A stretch of 19,037 bases of DNA from UBA8106 sp913052135. GTDB taxonomy: Bacteria > Acidobacteriota > Vicinamibacteria > Vicinamibacterales > UBA823. Below, in pieces: positions 1 through 7,159 of this stretch. Every line of letters starts with the position of its first letter. The first letter of the stretch is position 1. The translations under genes and the position numbers were made by a program. The notes beneath the pieces were generated by a model. That model saw nothing but the letters and a program-made list of their open reading frames with translations. It was not told the origin of the DNA and did not search any database. The DNA lies in contig CAJXDY010000046.1 of assembly GCA_913052135.1 (NCBI GenBank), positions 1 to 19,037 of the forward strand, read 5' to 3'.

Positions 1-339
1 AGTTAAGGCCCGATAATACAAACCGCTACCGCCAACCAGGATCGGTAGACGTCCTCGGTTCACGATCGCACGCACCACTGCCGACGCCTCAGTCGCATAT
101 CGAGCTGCTGAGTAAGATTCATAAGGATCTGCAACATCTATCAAGTGGTGTGGAACGCCCCGTCGCCTTCCAATCGGAACTTTGTCAGTGCCAATATCAA
201 AACCACGATATACAGCGGTTGAATCGCAACTAACAATCTCACCATCGAAGCATTCCGCTAAAGCTATCGCAAGATCACTCTTGCCAGTCGCCGTAGGTCC
301 GACGATAGCAACAAGCCGCGACGACGTCTTTAGATCCAC
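1..339 (-). CDS. miaA: MiaA, tRNA dimethylallyltransferase (5' part, runs off window)
   Basis: MiaA transfers a dimethylallyl group from DMAPP to N6 of A37 in tRNAs reading UNN codons. The first 113 codons are present and the frame is open at the window edge. The P-loop GPTATGKS lies at residues 14-21. The family signatures CDSTAVYRGFDIGT (38-51), VPHHLIDV (62-69) and GGSGLYYRAL (103-112) follow. The start is GTG at 337-339: an in-frame TAA lies two codons upstream, no ATG fits, and a GGGA element sits about 7 nt upstream. The usual Q of the family's DSxQVYR motif is A here, which is a mild deviation. The gene lies 141 bp downstream of tonB in the same direction. I see no clear promoter, terminator or small gene in that gap. 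Identity is seen directly from motifs; activity is inferred, since the C-terminal half is outside the window. Confidence 0.93.
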   Translation of the reverse strand, partial: MDLKTSSRLVAIVGPTATGKSDLAIALAECFDGEIVSCDSTAVYRGFDIGTDKVPIGRRRGVPHHLIDVADPYESYSAARYATEASAVVRAIVNRGRLPILVGGSGLYYRALT

Positions 340-480
340 GTATTAATCCCAAGATCACTAATGCGCGTCGTAACCAAATAACCCGCTGAGAAAAACAAAA
401 ATGTCGACGTGTAACCGGACGAACCGAGCCATGAAAGACAGCTTCGCTATTACCCGTTTGACTCACATACTCAATAATTA

Positions 481-1566
481 TCAGTAGCCTGGAATCGGTT
501 CATTGTAATAGAAAGTGACCGTAAAAAATGCCGTGTTAACAGGATATTCTTGCGGCAGTGGCTGTGTCGGATTCGATGATAACAAGGCATTACGGGCAGA
601 ACTGTTAAACGACGAATAAATCGATGGCTCAAGCACCGTTACGTCAGTTAGCGCCCCATCCTTATGAACATTAAATGTTAAGACAGAGTGCCCTTTGAAG
701 GTCATCGCCGCTTGCGGCACCATCCAGTTTCGCTTGATTTGAGCAATGAAACGGCGAATCCATGGTCCAAATTCCACACCCATTGTATTGAACTGAATCG
801 AGGGACCAAATTCGCCCTCACTTCCACCAGGGTTATTGAAAGTCTCCTGATCAATAAACCTTTCGATATTTCGAATCGCGTCACCAAGGGAACCACCAGC
901 AAGCGGTGGTGCCGCCCTTGTCTCACCAACTTCTGGTGTCCTAGAAGCGGCGCGCGCCACCTCATTTGGTCCCTCTGGAAACTCAAGCATTCCTATATCT
1001 TCAGAACCGTCTAACTCACGCTTACTCTCGTCTTGATCAGAAGCTTCAGCAGTATCAGTATTCGCCTCAGACGAAGCGGTTGCTGCTGATTCCTCCTCGC
1101 CGACCTCTTCACCTTCGGCTGGTTCTGATGCCAAGCCATCACCACGAGGTACTTCCAATAACTCAGGAGCCACAACCGGAGCAAATGAATTACCCCGCGC
1201 AAAAGGAAGAGGGTTTTCCGGCTCAATAGCCCGCTCTGGTGCCCGAGCTACTCGGTCTTCATCAGAAAGAAATCCTTGTTCCGGTGGCGTTGGAGACAGC
1301 ACATCAAAGAGTGGCTCCACAAACACGATTCGACGATCCTCTTGTTCTTGTTGACGCTGTAGTGCCAGCTGTTGTTCCTGTCGACGCACCATATCCTCAG
1401 TGCGCTGCTTGATAGCTTCTTGTACAAACGGCAATGTTGGAACGATCAAAATTGCCAGGAGAAGCACCACATGAGCGAGCAGTGAAATAAGTAGGCCTTC
1501 ACGTCTCGACATCGCCCCGTCGACAGTTGGTGTATCCGGCCGAGAACTTTCAAGATCAAAATACAT
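481..1566 (-). CDS. tonB: TonB-like energy transducer with an acidic linker
   Basis: This is an inner-membrane protein that would couple the proton-motive force to outer-membrane transport through ExbB/ExbD. It has 361 residues. One N-terminal transmembrane helix spans about residues 25-43 and contains S28-x3-H32, matching the SxxxH motif of TonB transmembrane segments. A Gln/Arg/Glu-rich probable coiled coil follows (about 49-79), then a long low-complexity region, then a TonB/TolA-type C-terminal domain (about 265-357). The usual Pro/Lys-rich periplasmic spacer is replaced by an acidic Glu/Asp/Ser/Ala-rich stretch (about 147-192). The coiled coil is somewhat TolA-like, so a TolA-type role is the main alternative. 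It lies 61 bp downstream of menG, with a candidate extended -10 promoter in that gap. No exbB or exbD is in the window. No strong Shine-Dalgarno precedes the ATG. Confidence 0.8.
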   Translation of the reverse strand: MYFDLESSRPDTPTVDGAMSRREGLLISLLAHVVLLLAILIVPTLPFVQEAIKQRTEDMVRRQEQQLALQRQQEQEDRRIVFVEPLFDVLSPTPPEQGFLSDEDRVARAPERAIEPENPLPFARGNSFAPVVAPELLEVPRGDGLASEPAEGEEVGEEESAATASSEANTDTAEASDQDESKRELDGSEDIGMLEFPEGPNEVARAASRTPEVGETRAAPPLAGGSLGDAIRNIERFIDQETFNNPGGSEGEFGPSIQFNTMGVEFGPWIRRFIAQIKRNWMVPQAAMTFKGHSVLTFNVHKDGALTDVTVLEPSIYSSFNSSARNALLSSNPTQPLPQEYPVNTAFFTVTFYYNEPIPGY

Positions 1567-1580
1567 GAGTAGATCATCTA

Positions 1581-1589
1581 ATTATAGCA
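1581..1589 (-). promoter_or_regulatory. Candidate extended -10 promoter of tonB
   Basis: On the minus strand the gap reads TGCTATAAT, a perfect TATAAT preceded by the TGn extension. No good -35 element is visible at the expected spacing, which is acceptable for an extended -10 promoter. Initiation about 7 nt downstream would give a leader of only around 8-10 nt before the tonB ATG (1564-1566), fitting the missing Shine-Dalgarno. This would let tonB and miaA be expressed apart from the menaquinone genes. The motif is seen; the function is inferred. Confidence 0.4.
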
Positions 1590-1627
1590 ATTACATCTTT
1601 TTAGACATCTCGACCTAACAAAAAGTC

Positions 1628-2365
1628 TTATGGCTTTACAGCGACATACAAATGCACAATTCCACAGCTTAGTGGCAAGTCGCGAATACGATCAAAACCT
1701 GCTCGTCGCAATAATTCAGTAAACGCCTCTGGCACAAGAAACGAGCTCACTGACGCTGGCAGATAACTGTAAGCTTCAGGATGCCGTGAGATCAGATGTC
1801 CAATGCTTGGTAAGATGCGTGTAAAGTACCATTGGTAAACGTGCCGTAATACTGGTACCGACGGAAACCCGAACTCTAGAATTGCCAGGCGTCCGCCTGG
1901 ATTTAAAACACGCCGCAATTCAGCACAAACAGCGGCTGGATCCTCCACGTTACGAATTCCAAAACCGATAGCGGCTGCGTCCACAGAAGCTGTAGACAAC
2001 GGTATCGAGGAAGCATCTCCACGTACCAGATGTAAGGAATCTCCGTGCCCGTTCCGACGCACTTTAGCCTGACCGAGACTTAGCATTCCTTCAGCAAAAT
2101 CAATACCCACAACCTGTTTTAGCGATCCCTCGGTTCTTCGAACAGCCGTCAAAGCCAGATCAGCTGTACCAGTGCAAAGGTCAAGCATGGTTTCATCACC
2201 GGCCAACTGTAGCACCTCAACGGCCTTATCTCTCCATCGTCGGTCCATTCCAACGCTTAGTAGGTTATTTAAGAGATCGTACTGGGGCGCGATCGCATCA
2301 AACATGCCTGCAATGCGAGCAGCGTTTTTCTGTATTGAACCAGAATGGGGTGTCATTCCTTCCAT
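1628..2365 (-). CDS. menG: MenG/UbiE-type demethylmenaquinone C-methyltransferase
   Basis: This SAM-dependent methyltransferase would carry out the last ring methylation, demethylmenaquinone to menaquinone. It has 245 residues, normal for the family. Motif I is LDLCTGTADLA (61-71), followed by GIDFAEGML (87-95). Family signatures GFGIRNV (134-140) and AYSYLPASVSSF (198-209) are present. Two starts are possible. ATG at 2363-2365 gives a 13-bp overlap with ubiX. ATG at 2354-2356 overlaps the ubiX TGA as ATGA and loses three residues. Neither has well-spaced ribosome-binding sequence: GGAAGGA directly abuts the second. Translation is probably coupled to ubiX. The futalosine genes upstream make a menaquinone role far more likely than ubiquinone. 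The 61-bp gap to tonB has no clear terminator. Confidence 0.93.
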   Translation of the reverse strand: MEGMTPHSGSIQKNAARIAGMFDAIAPQYDLLNNLLSVGMDRRWRDKAVEVLQLAGDETMLDLCTGTADLALTAVRRTEGSLKQVVGIDFAEGMLSLGQAKVRRNGHGDSLHLVRGDASSIPLSTASVDAAAIGFGIRNVEDPAAVCAELRRVLNPGGRLAILEFGFPSVPVLRHVYQWYFTRILPSIGHLISRHPEAYSYLPASVSSFLVPEAFTELLRRAGFDRIRDLPLSCGIVHLYVAVKP

Positions 2366-2970
2366 GGCTGGTAAAGATCTTGCTCTAATCCGAGCGCATC
2401 CAAAATCTTACCGGCAATGAAATCAGCGAGATCATCGAGTGTCTTTGGCCCTTGATAAAATGCGGGCATCGCCGGTAGAACAGTGGCGCCGGCTTCGGCA
2501 CATAACACCATATTCCTAAGTTGGGGTAAACTCATCGGCGTCTCTCTGGGCACGATCACAAGCGGTCGCTTTTCCTTGAGCATGACATCCGCGGCCCGTT
2601 CCACAAGACTACGAGAGAGTCCGTGAGCGACTCCGGCTAACGTCTTCATCGAACATGGCACGATTACCATCCCATCGCACCGATGGCTGCCACTCGCAAT
2701 GCCAGCCCCTAAATCCTTATTACTCCAGACCGTCAATTCTCCCCTGCTGACTTCTGATCCATATCTTTCCGTTAGAAATGACATGAATTGATCTGGATTT
2801 GTCTGTTCACCAAGCTCATCCAGGATAAGTCGACGACCGAATTCGGTGATGACTAATTCGACGTGGTATCCACGCGACAAAAGTGAGGCGAGAGTTCGGG
2901 TAGCATATGCTGCACCACTAGCTCCAGTAATGCCAACTGCCATCCGTGGCCTCGGTTTGTTAGTCGACAT
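2353..2970 (-). CDS. ubiX: UbiX/MqnM-type flavin prenyltransferase
   Basis: UbiX joins a dimethylallyl unit to reduced FMN, making the prenylated FMN cofactor needed by UbiD decarboxylases. The 205 residues are full length. Visible signatures are the flavin-binding GITGASGA (13-20), IVPCSMKTLAG (103-113), VPRETPMS (140-147) and PAFYQGP (169-175). The gene overlaps the 3' end of the prenyltransferase by 11 bp and the 5' end of menG by 4 or 13 bp, so the three are probably translated together. The partner ubiD gene lies at the head of the same block (8093-9547). In a futalosine cluster this pair corresponds to MqnM and MqnL, removing the naphthoate carboxyl group after prenylation. Assignment to that step is by context. 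Confidence 0.94.
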   Translation of the reverse strand: MSTNKPRPRMAVGITGASGAAYATRTLASLLSRGYHVELVITEFGRRLILDELGEQTNPDQFMSFLTERYGSEVSRGELTVWSNKDLGAGIASGSHRCDGMVIVPCSMKTLAGVAHGLSRSLVERAADVMLKEKRPLVIVPRETPMSLPQLRNMVLCAEAGATVLPAMPAFYQGPKTLDDLADFIAGKILDALGLEQDLYQPWKE

Positions 2971-3814
2971 ATAGCGCCACCGCGGTAACCAACAGATAAA
3001 CGAATCCTACATATCCATTCAGATCGAAGGCTTGTTTGATTCTTGACAAGTCATTCGCTTTAACGAGGGACTGTTCATAGGCAAGCAAGGCTCCGACAGC
3101 TGCGACCCCGGTCAAATAGACAACACCAAGTGGAACAACCAGTACCAGAGATGCTAAAGCCGTTACTGCTATGACATGCATACTTCGTGAAATAGTGAGC
3201 GCTGCCTGAATTCCGTAACGCGCAGGAATCGATCTGAGACCGTATTTTCGATCGAAATCAAAATCCTGACATGCATACAGCACGTCGAAGCCAGCAACCC
3301 AAGCCCCGATCGCCAAACCAAGAAGCCATGGCTCCAAACCGCCACGCCCACCTGCTGCGAGCCAACCGCCAATGGGAGCTACCGCCATCGCCAAACCAAG
3401 GAATAGTTGTGTAAAAGCCGTGTACCTTTTTGCCAGTGAATACCAGAACACAAGACTAAGGGCGACCGGAGATAAGATGAAACAAAGCCAGGACAACTGA
3501 AAAGTCACGGCCATGAAGATTATTGAACTAAAGATCACGAAAACGGCACCTGCACGTTTTGAAATGACTCCACGAGGCATCTCTCTGTCGGCTGTGCGTG
3601 AGTTGAGTGCATCGTAACGAGAATCAACTAGCCGATTAAACCCCATGGCCGCAGCCCGCGCAGACACCATTGCAGCAATAATCCAGAGCAGTGTCGTTAT
3701 CGTTACAGGAGTGTGCCTGGACGCCAATAAGACGCCTGTCAACGCGAAAGGTAATGCAAATACCGAATGGCTGAATCGTATGAACGACCCGTAGGTGTTC
3801 AGGCGTTCAAACAT
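2960..3814 (-). CDS. mqnP: UbiA-family polyprenyltransferase (probable MqnP)
   Basis: This integral membrane enzyme would attach the polyprenyl chain to 1,4-dihydroxy-6-naphthoate in menaquinone synthesis. It has 284 residues and about eight or nine hydrophobic helices. The first Asp-rich motif is NRLVDSRYD (60-68). The second is DFDFDRKYGLRSIP (184-197). These bind the magnesium-diphosphate of the prenyl donor. UbiA enzymes look alike across quinone pathways, so substrate choice rests on the surrounding mqn genes; 4-hydroxybenzoate prenyltransferase is the alternative. The ATG has an AGGA element about 9 nt upstream, located at the loop end of an intergenic hairpin (3815-3852). The stop overlaps the ubiX start by 11 bp. 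Confidence 0.9.
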   Translation of the reverse strand: MFERLNTYGSFIRFSHSVFALPFALTGVLLASRHTPVTITTLLWIIAAMVSARAAAMGFNRLVDSRYDALNSRTADREMPRGVISKRAGAVFVIFSSIIFMAVTFQLSWLCFILSPVALSLVFWYSLAKRYTAFTQLFLGLAMAVAPIGGWLAAGGRGGLEPWLLGLAIGAWVAGFDVLYACQDFDFDRKYGLRSIPARYGIQAALTISRSMHVIAVTALASLVLVVPLGVVYLTGVAAVGALLAYEQSLVKANDLSRIKQAFDLNGYVGFVYLLVTAVALYVD

Positions 3815-3852
3815 TATCTTCTGTCCTCATTATCAGTTCTCACAGAAAGATA
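3815..3852 (-). promoter_or_regulatory. Intergenic hairpin filling the mqnX/mqnP gap
   Basis: The 38-nt gap between the deaminase stop and the prenyltransferase ATG is one inverted repeat. The arm TATCTTTCTGT (3842-3852) pairs with ACAGAAGATA (3815-3824), giving ten base pairs with one bulged T and a 17-nt loop (3825-3841). The stem base abuts the stop codon on one side and the ATG on the other. The GAGG ribosome-binding element lies at the loop edge, with the following A inside the stem. It could modulate translation of the prenyltransferase. The stem is AT-rich with no U-tract, so it is not a terminator. Pairing is seen; regulation is inferred. Confidence 0.5.
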
Positions 3853-5091
3853 TTACTGCTGATCACGAATCCATAGCACTTGTTGAGGTTGAATGCCACC
3901 TAGTAGATATTCTTCCACATCTTCCACGATATCGGGAAGCTGTACCGCAATTAAATCTGCTCGTTTGCCAGGCTCAATTGATCCGTAGTCATCCCCAAAC
4001 CCTAGTGCCCGTGCACCTTGCCTTGTAGCACTCTCGAGGATTGTACGACCCGCTACATCCGGAGCCAATCGCCTGACAGCAGCTAATTCGGTAAACAGGT
4101 TAAGATCTGCCGTACTTGCGAGACTGTCCGTCCCAATGGCTACACGCACGCCAGCTTCGTAGAAACTTGCCACCGGTGATTGACCTGCGCCAGTCCATTC
4201 ATTGCTACGCGGACATGCAACTAGGGTTACCCCCGCTTCCCCCAAGGTGCATAAATCAGCGGACTTCAGTTGTACACCATGTACAACGATTGCACGGTCG
4301 TCCAACCAACCCACTCCTCTCAGAAAATCGGTTGGGCTACAACCTGGCGGAGTCCACTCCGAATCCCAAGCTCCGAGTCGAATGAGCAACTCTTTCCAAG
4401 GACCTGTTCCGGTCTGCAAGAAGTCAACTTCCTCAATAGATTCAGCCAGATGAATACTCCGTGGTGCGCCAGGCCACAGATCGACCGTTGAGCGAATCAT
4501 CTCACAGACTTTCGATGAGACTGAGTACGGGGCATGAGCCGCAAGTGACGTTCGAACTCGATGAGTAGTGACCAAAGTCATCAGCTCACGACAGGCCTGC
4601 TCTACGAGCTTGACCGCATCAGCAGAACGGAATCCAATAATTTCGCGAAAGACCACTGCCGCAAGCTGACTCTCGACTAGGGGTTTAAATGACGCCAGCG
4701 TGTTACTAACATCTCCAACGAGTACGGTTCCGCTCTGACGGAGTTGTTTAATCGCTTCCCTGATGGAGGCATCGCCATCCGGCTTGAGTTCAATACGACG
4801 AGCAAGAAGATCTTCCACCCAATGTGGCATCGCCGATGCAGCTGGAACCTCACCAGCCAATGCCGAAAGTTCAAGATGGGTATGCGCATTAACCAATCCA
4901 GGCATGACTGCCACGCTGCCAAGATCAATCTGCTTCAGACAATCCCCGTGATTTAGAGGTTTGCCTGATCCGGACACCTTCTGATCAGTACAGCCGACGG
5001 AGACAATAAGCCCGTTATCCACATCAACCCAACCATCCTTAAGTGGTGGTCCGATGATGGGCAGCAGCCAAGACGCCCGATAGCGATGCAT
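3853..5091 (-). CDS. mqnX: Amidohydrolase, probable aminodeoxyfutalosine deaminase (MqnX-like)
   Basis: This metal-dependent hydrolase of the ATZ/TRZ (cytosine-deaminase-like) superfamily has 412 residues. The metal-binding HTH motif is in PGLVNAHTHLE (64-74; H70, H72). Further likely ligands and catalytic residues are H186 (AAHAPYS), H214 and E217 (HLAES), H271, and D322 in GTDSLAS (320-326). EPGKRADL (373-380) is the usual C-terminal signature closing the small beta domain. Flanked by mqnC and the prenyltransferase, the best role is deamination of 6-amino-6-deoxyfutalosine to futalosine, the MqnX branch. Relatives deaminate adenosine derivatives or guanine, so substrate is inferred from context. 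The ATG lies 15 bp after the mqnC stop with no recognisable Shine-Dalgarno. Confidence 0.82.
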   Translation of the reverse strand: MHRYRASWLLPIIGPPLKDGWVDVDNGLIVSVGCTDQKVSGSGKPLNHGDCLKQIDLGSVAVMPGLVNAHTHLELSALAGEVPAASAMPHWVEDLLARRIELKPDGDASIREAIKQLRQSGTVLVGDVSNTLASFKPLVESQLAAVVFREIIGFRSADAVKLVEQACRELMTLVTTHRVRTSLAAHAPYSVSSKVCEMIRSTVDLWPGAPRSIHLAESIEEVDFLQTGTGPWKELLIRLGAWDSEWTPPGCSPTDFLRGVGWLDDRAIVVHGVQLKSADLCTLGEAGVTLVACPRSNEWTGAGQSPVASFYEAGVRVAIGTDSLASTADLNLFTELAAVRRLAPDVAGRTILESATRQGARALGFGDDYGSIEPGKRADLIAVQLPDIVEDVEEYLLGGIQPQQVLWIRDQQ

Positions 5092-5106
5092 GGTAAAACG
5101 GAAAAT

Positions 5107-6321
5107 TTATTTTGAGGTGCGTTGCCGCTTGCCAATTGGCGTGCGGGCGTCATACCCCGATAGTTCAGGTGGAAACAACCGCTCCTTATCAGCACTCACT
5201 GCTGCCAGGGTTGTCATGCGAGGCACGTGGCGTTCTCGGAAAATGGGCTCACCGATGATTTCATACTGCATATTCCGACGCTTCGCAATATAACCTGCAT
5301 TCTCAATATTTCGAACGATTTCAACTTCATCCATACAGTAACTAGCACCAGCCGCGCGTACAACATTTTCTTCGATCATCACACTGCCCATATCGTTTGC
5401 ACCATACAACAAACTAAGCTGACCAATCTTACCACCCTGTGTAACCCAAGATGCCTGCAGGTTATCAATATTGTCGAGCACTAATCGTGCTAACGCGAGG
5501 GTTCGGATGTAATCAATGCCAGTAGCTTCGCTGCCACCGCGCTCGGTAAAGCTTGGCTGAAAGCTCCATGTGATGAAAGCAGTAAAACCATGCGTCTCAT
5601 CCTGGAGGTCACGCAGATGTAGCAGGTGCTCTATTCGTTCCTCTAATCGTTCAACCGTTCCGTACATCATCGTTGCAGTCGTACGTAATCCTGCACGGTG
5701 AGCATGGCGCATCACATCCAACCATTCCTCTGTTGTGGCCTTGTTATAGCAGTTCAGTAACTTTCTCACCCGGTCGACCAAAATCTCAGCACCACCACCA
5801 GGAATACTGTCAAGGCCAGCAGCAATTAATCGTTCTACAACCGTCGAGGTTGGAATTTGACTGAGCCTAGACAGATGAACTATCTCAGGGGGTGAAAGAG
5901 CATGAAGACAAAAACCGGGGTACCGTTGCTTGACGGCTCGAAATAGATCCTCATACCACTCCAGCGGAAGGTCAGGATTGTGACCGCCTTGGAGTAGCAG
6001 TTGCCCTCCTCCAACGGCAATGGTTTCGTCAATCTTTTCAAAGATTTGTTCAAAGGCTAAAACGTAACCATCTTTAGCGCCTACAGGTCGATAGAATGCA
6101 CAAAAATTGCATTTGGCGATACAAATATTCGTGTAATTCACATTGCGGTCAATGATATAGGTAACAAGTTTCTCCGGATGGCGTCGAGCACGAACTTCGT
6201 CGGCCAGTCTGCCAAGTAGATGAGTGGGCGCATTTTTGTACAGTGTTAAGGCGTCTTCTTGGGAGAGTCGCTCACCCAATCTGACCTTTTCAACAACAGT
6301 GTCACACTTGTTGGTATGCAC
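5107..6321 (-). CDS. mqnC: MqnC, cyclic dehypoxanthinyl futalosine synthase (radical SAM)
   Basis: MqnC is a radical-SAM enzyme that cyclises dehypoxanthine futalosine. It has 404 residues. The cluster motif C67-x3-C71-x2-C74 lies in NICIAKCNFCAFYR, preceded by DRNVNYTN (58-65). MqnC hallmarks are GYVLAFEQI (85-93), LQGGHNPDLP (110-119), LDSIPGGGAEILVDR (170-184), TTATMMYG (214-221) and YGANDMGSVMIEENVV (306-321). The start is GTG (6319-6321), beginning MHTNKC, with no good Shine-Dalgarno. The tail after about residue 352 is roughly 50 residues longer than I expect and rich in Arg and Pro. CofH of F420 synthesis is a relative, but the ATMMYG and GGGAEILVDR wording and the neighbours favour MqnC. 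It follows mqnA by 37 bp. Confidence 0.93.
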   Translation of the reverse strand: MHTNKCDTVVEKVRLGERLSQEDALTLYKNAPTHLLGRLADEVRARRHPEKLVTYIIDRNVNYTNICIAKCNFCAFYRPVGAKDGYVLAFEQIFEKIDETIAVGGGQLLLQGGHNPDLPLEWYEDLFRAVKQRYPGFCLHALSPPEIVHLSRLSQIPTSTVVERLIAAGLDSIPGGGAEILVDRVRKLLNCYNKATTEEWLDVMRHAHRAGLRTTATMMYGTVERLEERIEHLLHLRDLQDETHGFTAFITWSFQPSFTERGGSEATGIDYIRTLALARLVLDNIDNLQASWVTQGGKIGQLSLLYGANDMGSVMIEENVVRAAGASYCMDEVEIVRNIENAGYIAKRRNMQYEIIGEPIFRERHVPRMTTLAAVSADKERLFPPELSGYDARTPIGKRQRTSK

Positions 6322-6358
6322 AATACTTATAAACTAGCTTGTTAGGTTGGCGCCCTTG

Positions 6359-7159
6359 CTACCCGTCTTGAGACGGATAAAACGTCACTGTTGTATCACT
6401 ATGAATGACTCCAAGCTCCTTGGTGGCTTTCAAGAATTTCTTTAAACCTGCACGGCCTGCATCGTCCAAGACATAACCAATATTTTCTCGCAGGTACCGT
6501 GCTCCCAACTCAACTTGATCTTCGTCGGTATTACAGAATTCTCGCGCAATTGCGTCACTTTCCTTAACGCCGGCATTGCGTGCGGCCTGTAAAGCCAATA
6601 TGTCATCTGGAGTTATTACACCAGGACGGCCCGCCCAAAAAGCCCATACAAATGGTAGATTGGTCATTGCGGTCCATTCTTCTCCTAAATCGATCTTGTC
6701 AACGCCAAGCGCATCAGGGTCGGCAAAGAGCGCAGGATCACCAATGACAAGGGCGGCATCACATCGCTTCAACATCACAGGAATGTCTGGGGGTAACCTA
6801 ATAAACTTTGGTTCGATATCGAACCATTGCGCACATAAAACGCGTAACAAAGCCACTGACGTGCGTGAGCTAGCATCAACGGCAATCGTTCTAACCGCGG
6901 CGATAGGGCGATTAGTAAAAACAGCCACTGATGCAACAGGGCCAAACGATGTAATAGCGACATCTGGAACTATTTGATAGGCCGGACGGTGCACATATTC
7001 AATCGACGGTATGAGACTAAGATCAACTGCACTATCGTGCAATAAACTGGCACATTTAGATGGCACCTCAAATCTCAATTGGAATCGCTCTGGCTGGTTA
7101 TCAAGACCCCACACCAAGGGTCTCGCATTGAGATAAGCAACCGTTCCGACTCGGATCAT
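6359..7159 (-). CDS. mqnA: MqnA, chorismate dehydratase
   Basis: MqnA dehydrates chorismate to 3-enolpyruvyl benzoate, the first committed step of the futalosine route and the substrate of MqnE. The fold is that of a periplasmic-binding protein, but no signal peptide is present. The 266 residues are typical. Signatures are VGTVAYLNARPL (4-15), VPSKCASLL (32-40), VDLSLIPSIEY (45-55), VDASSRTSVAL (94-104), LVIGDPAL (137-144) and TNLPFVWAFW (166-175). The related MqnD shares the fold, but YLNARPL and SIEY point to MqnA. The ATG overlaps the upstream stop as ATGA (7156-7159), so translation is coupled to the cysteine-less MqnE homologue. A GAGG element lies about 11 nt upstream. Confidence 0.94.
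   Translation of the reverse strand: MIRVGTVAYLNARPLVWGLDNQPERFQLRFEVPSKCASLLHDSAVDLSLIPSIEYVHRPAYQIVPDVAITSFGPVASVAVFTNRPIAAVRTIAVDASSRTSVALLRVLCAQWFDIEPKFIRLPPDIPVMLKRCDAALVIGDPALFADPDALGVDKIDLGEEWTAMTNLPFVWAFWAGRPGVITPDDILALQAARNAGVKESDAIAREFCNTDEDQVELGARYLRENIGYVLDDAGRAGLKKFLKATKELGVIHSDTTVTFYPSQDG

Noticed and set aside
275..466. 63-codon minus-strand ORF between tonB and miaA
   Set aside because: It overlaps the first 65 bp of the real miaA frame, its product is Arg/Cys-rich and resembles nothing, and it looks like a frame shadow.
1595..1627. CTTTTT/AAAAAG inverted repeat after menG as a terminator
   Set aside because: The stem is AT-only apart from its ends, has a bulge if extended, and no GC-rich stem plus U-tract is formed.
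1628..3814. Reading ubiA, ubiX and ubiE as a ubiquinone operon
   Set aside because: They are contiguous with mqnA and mqnC, and no ubiquinone-specific hydroxylase or UbiG/UbiC homologue is present.
5107..6321. CofH (F420 synthesis) instead of MqnC
   Set aside because: Signature wording (ATMMYG, SIPGGGAEILVDR, GANDMGSVMIEENV) and the mqnA, mqnX and quinone neighbours fit MqnC; no F420 genes are present.
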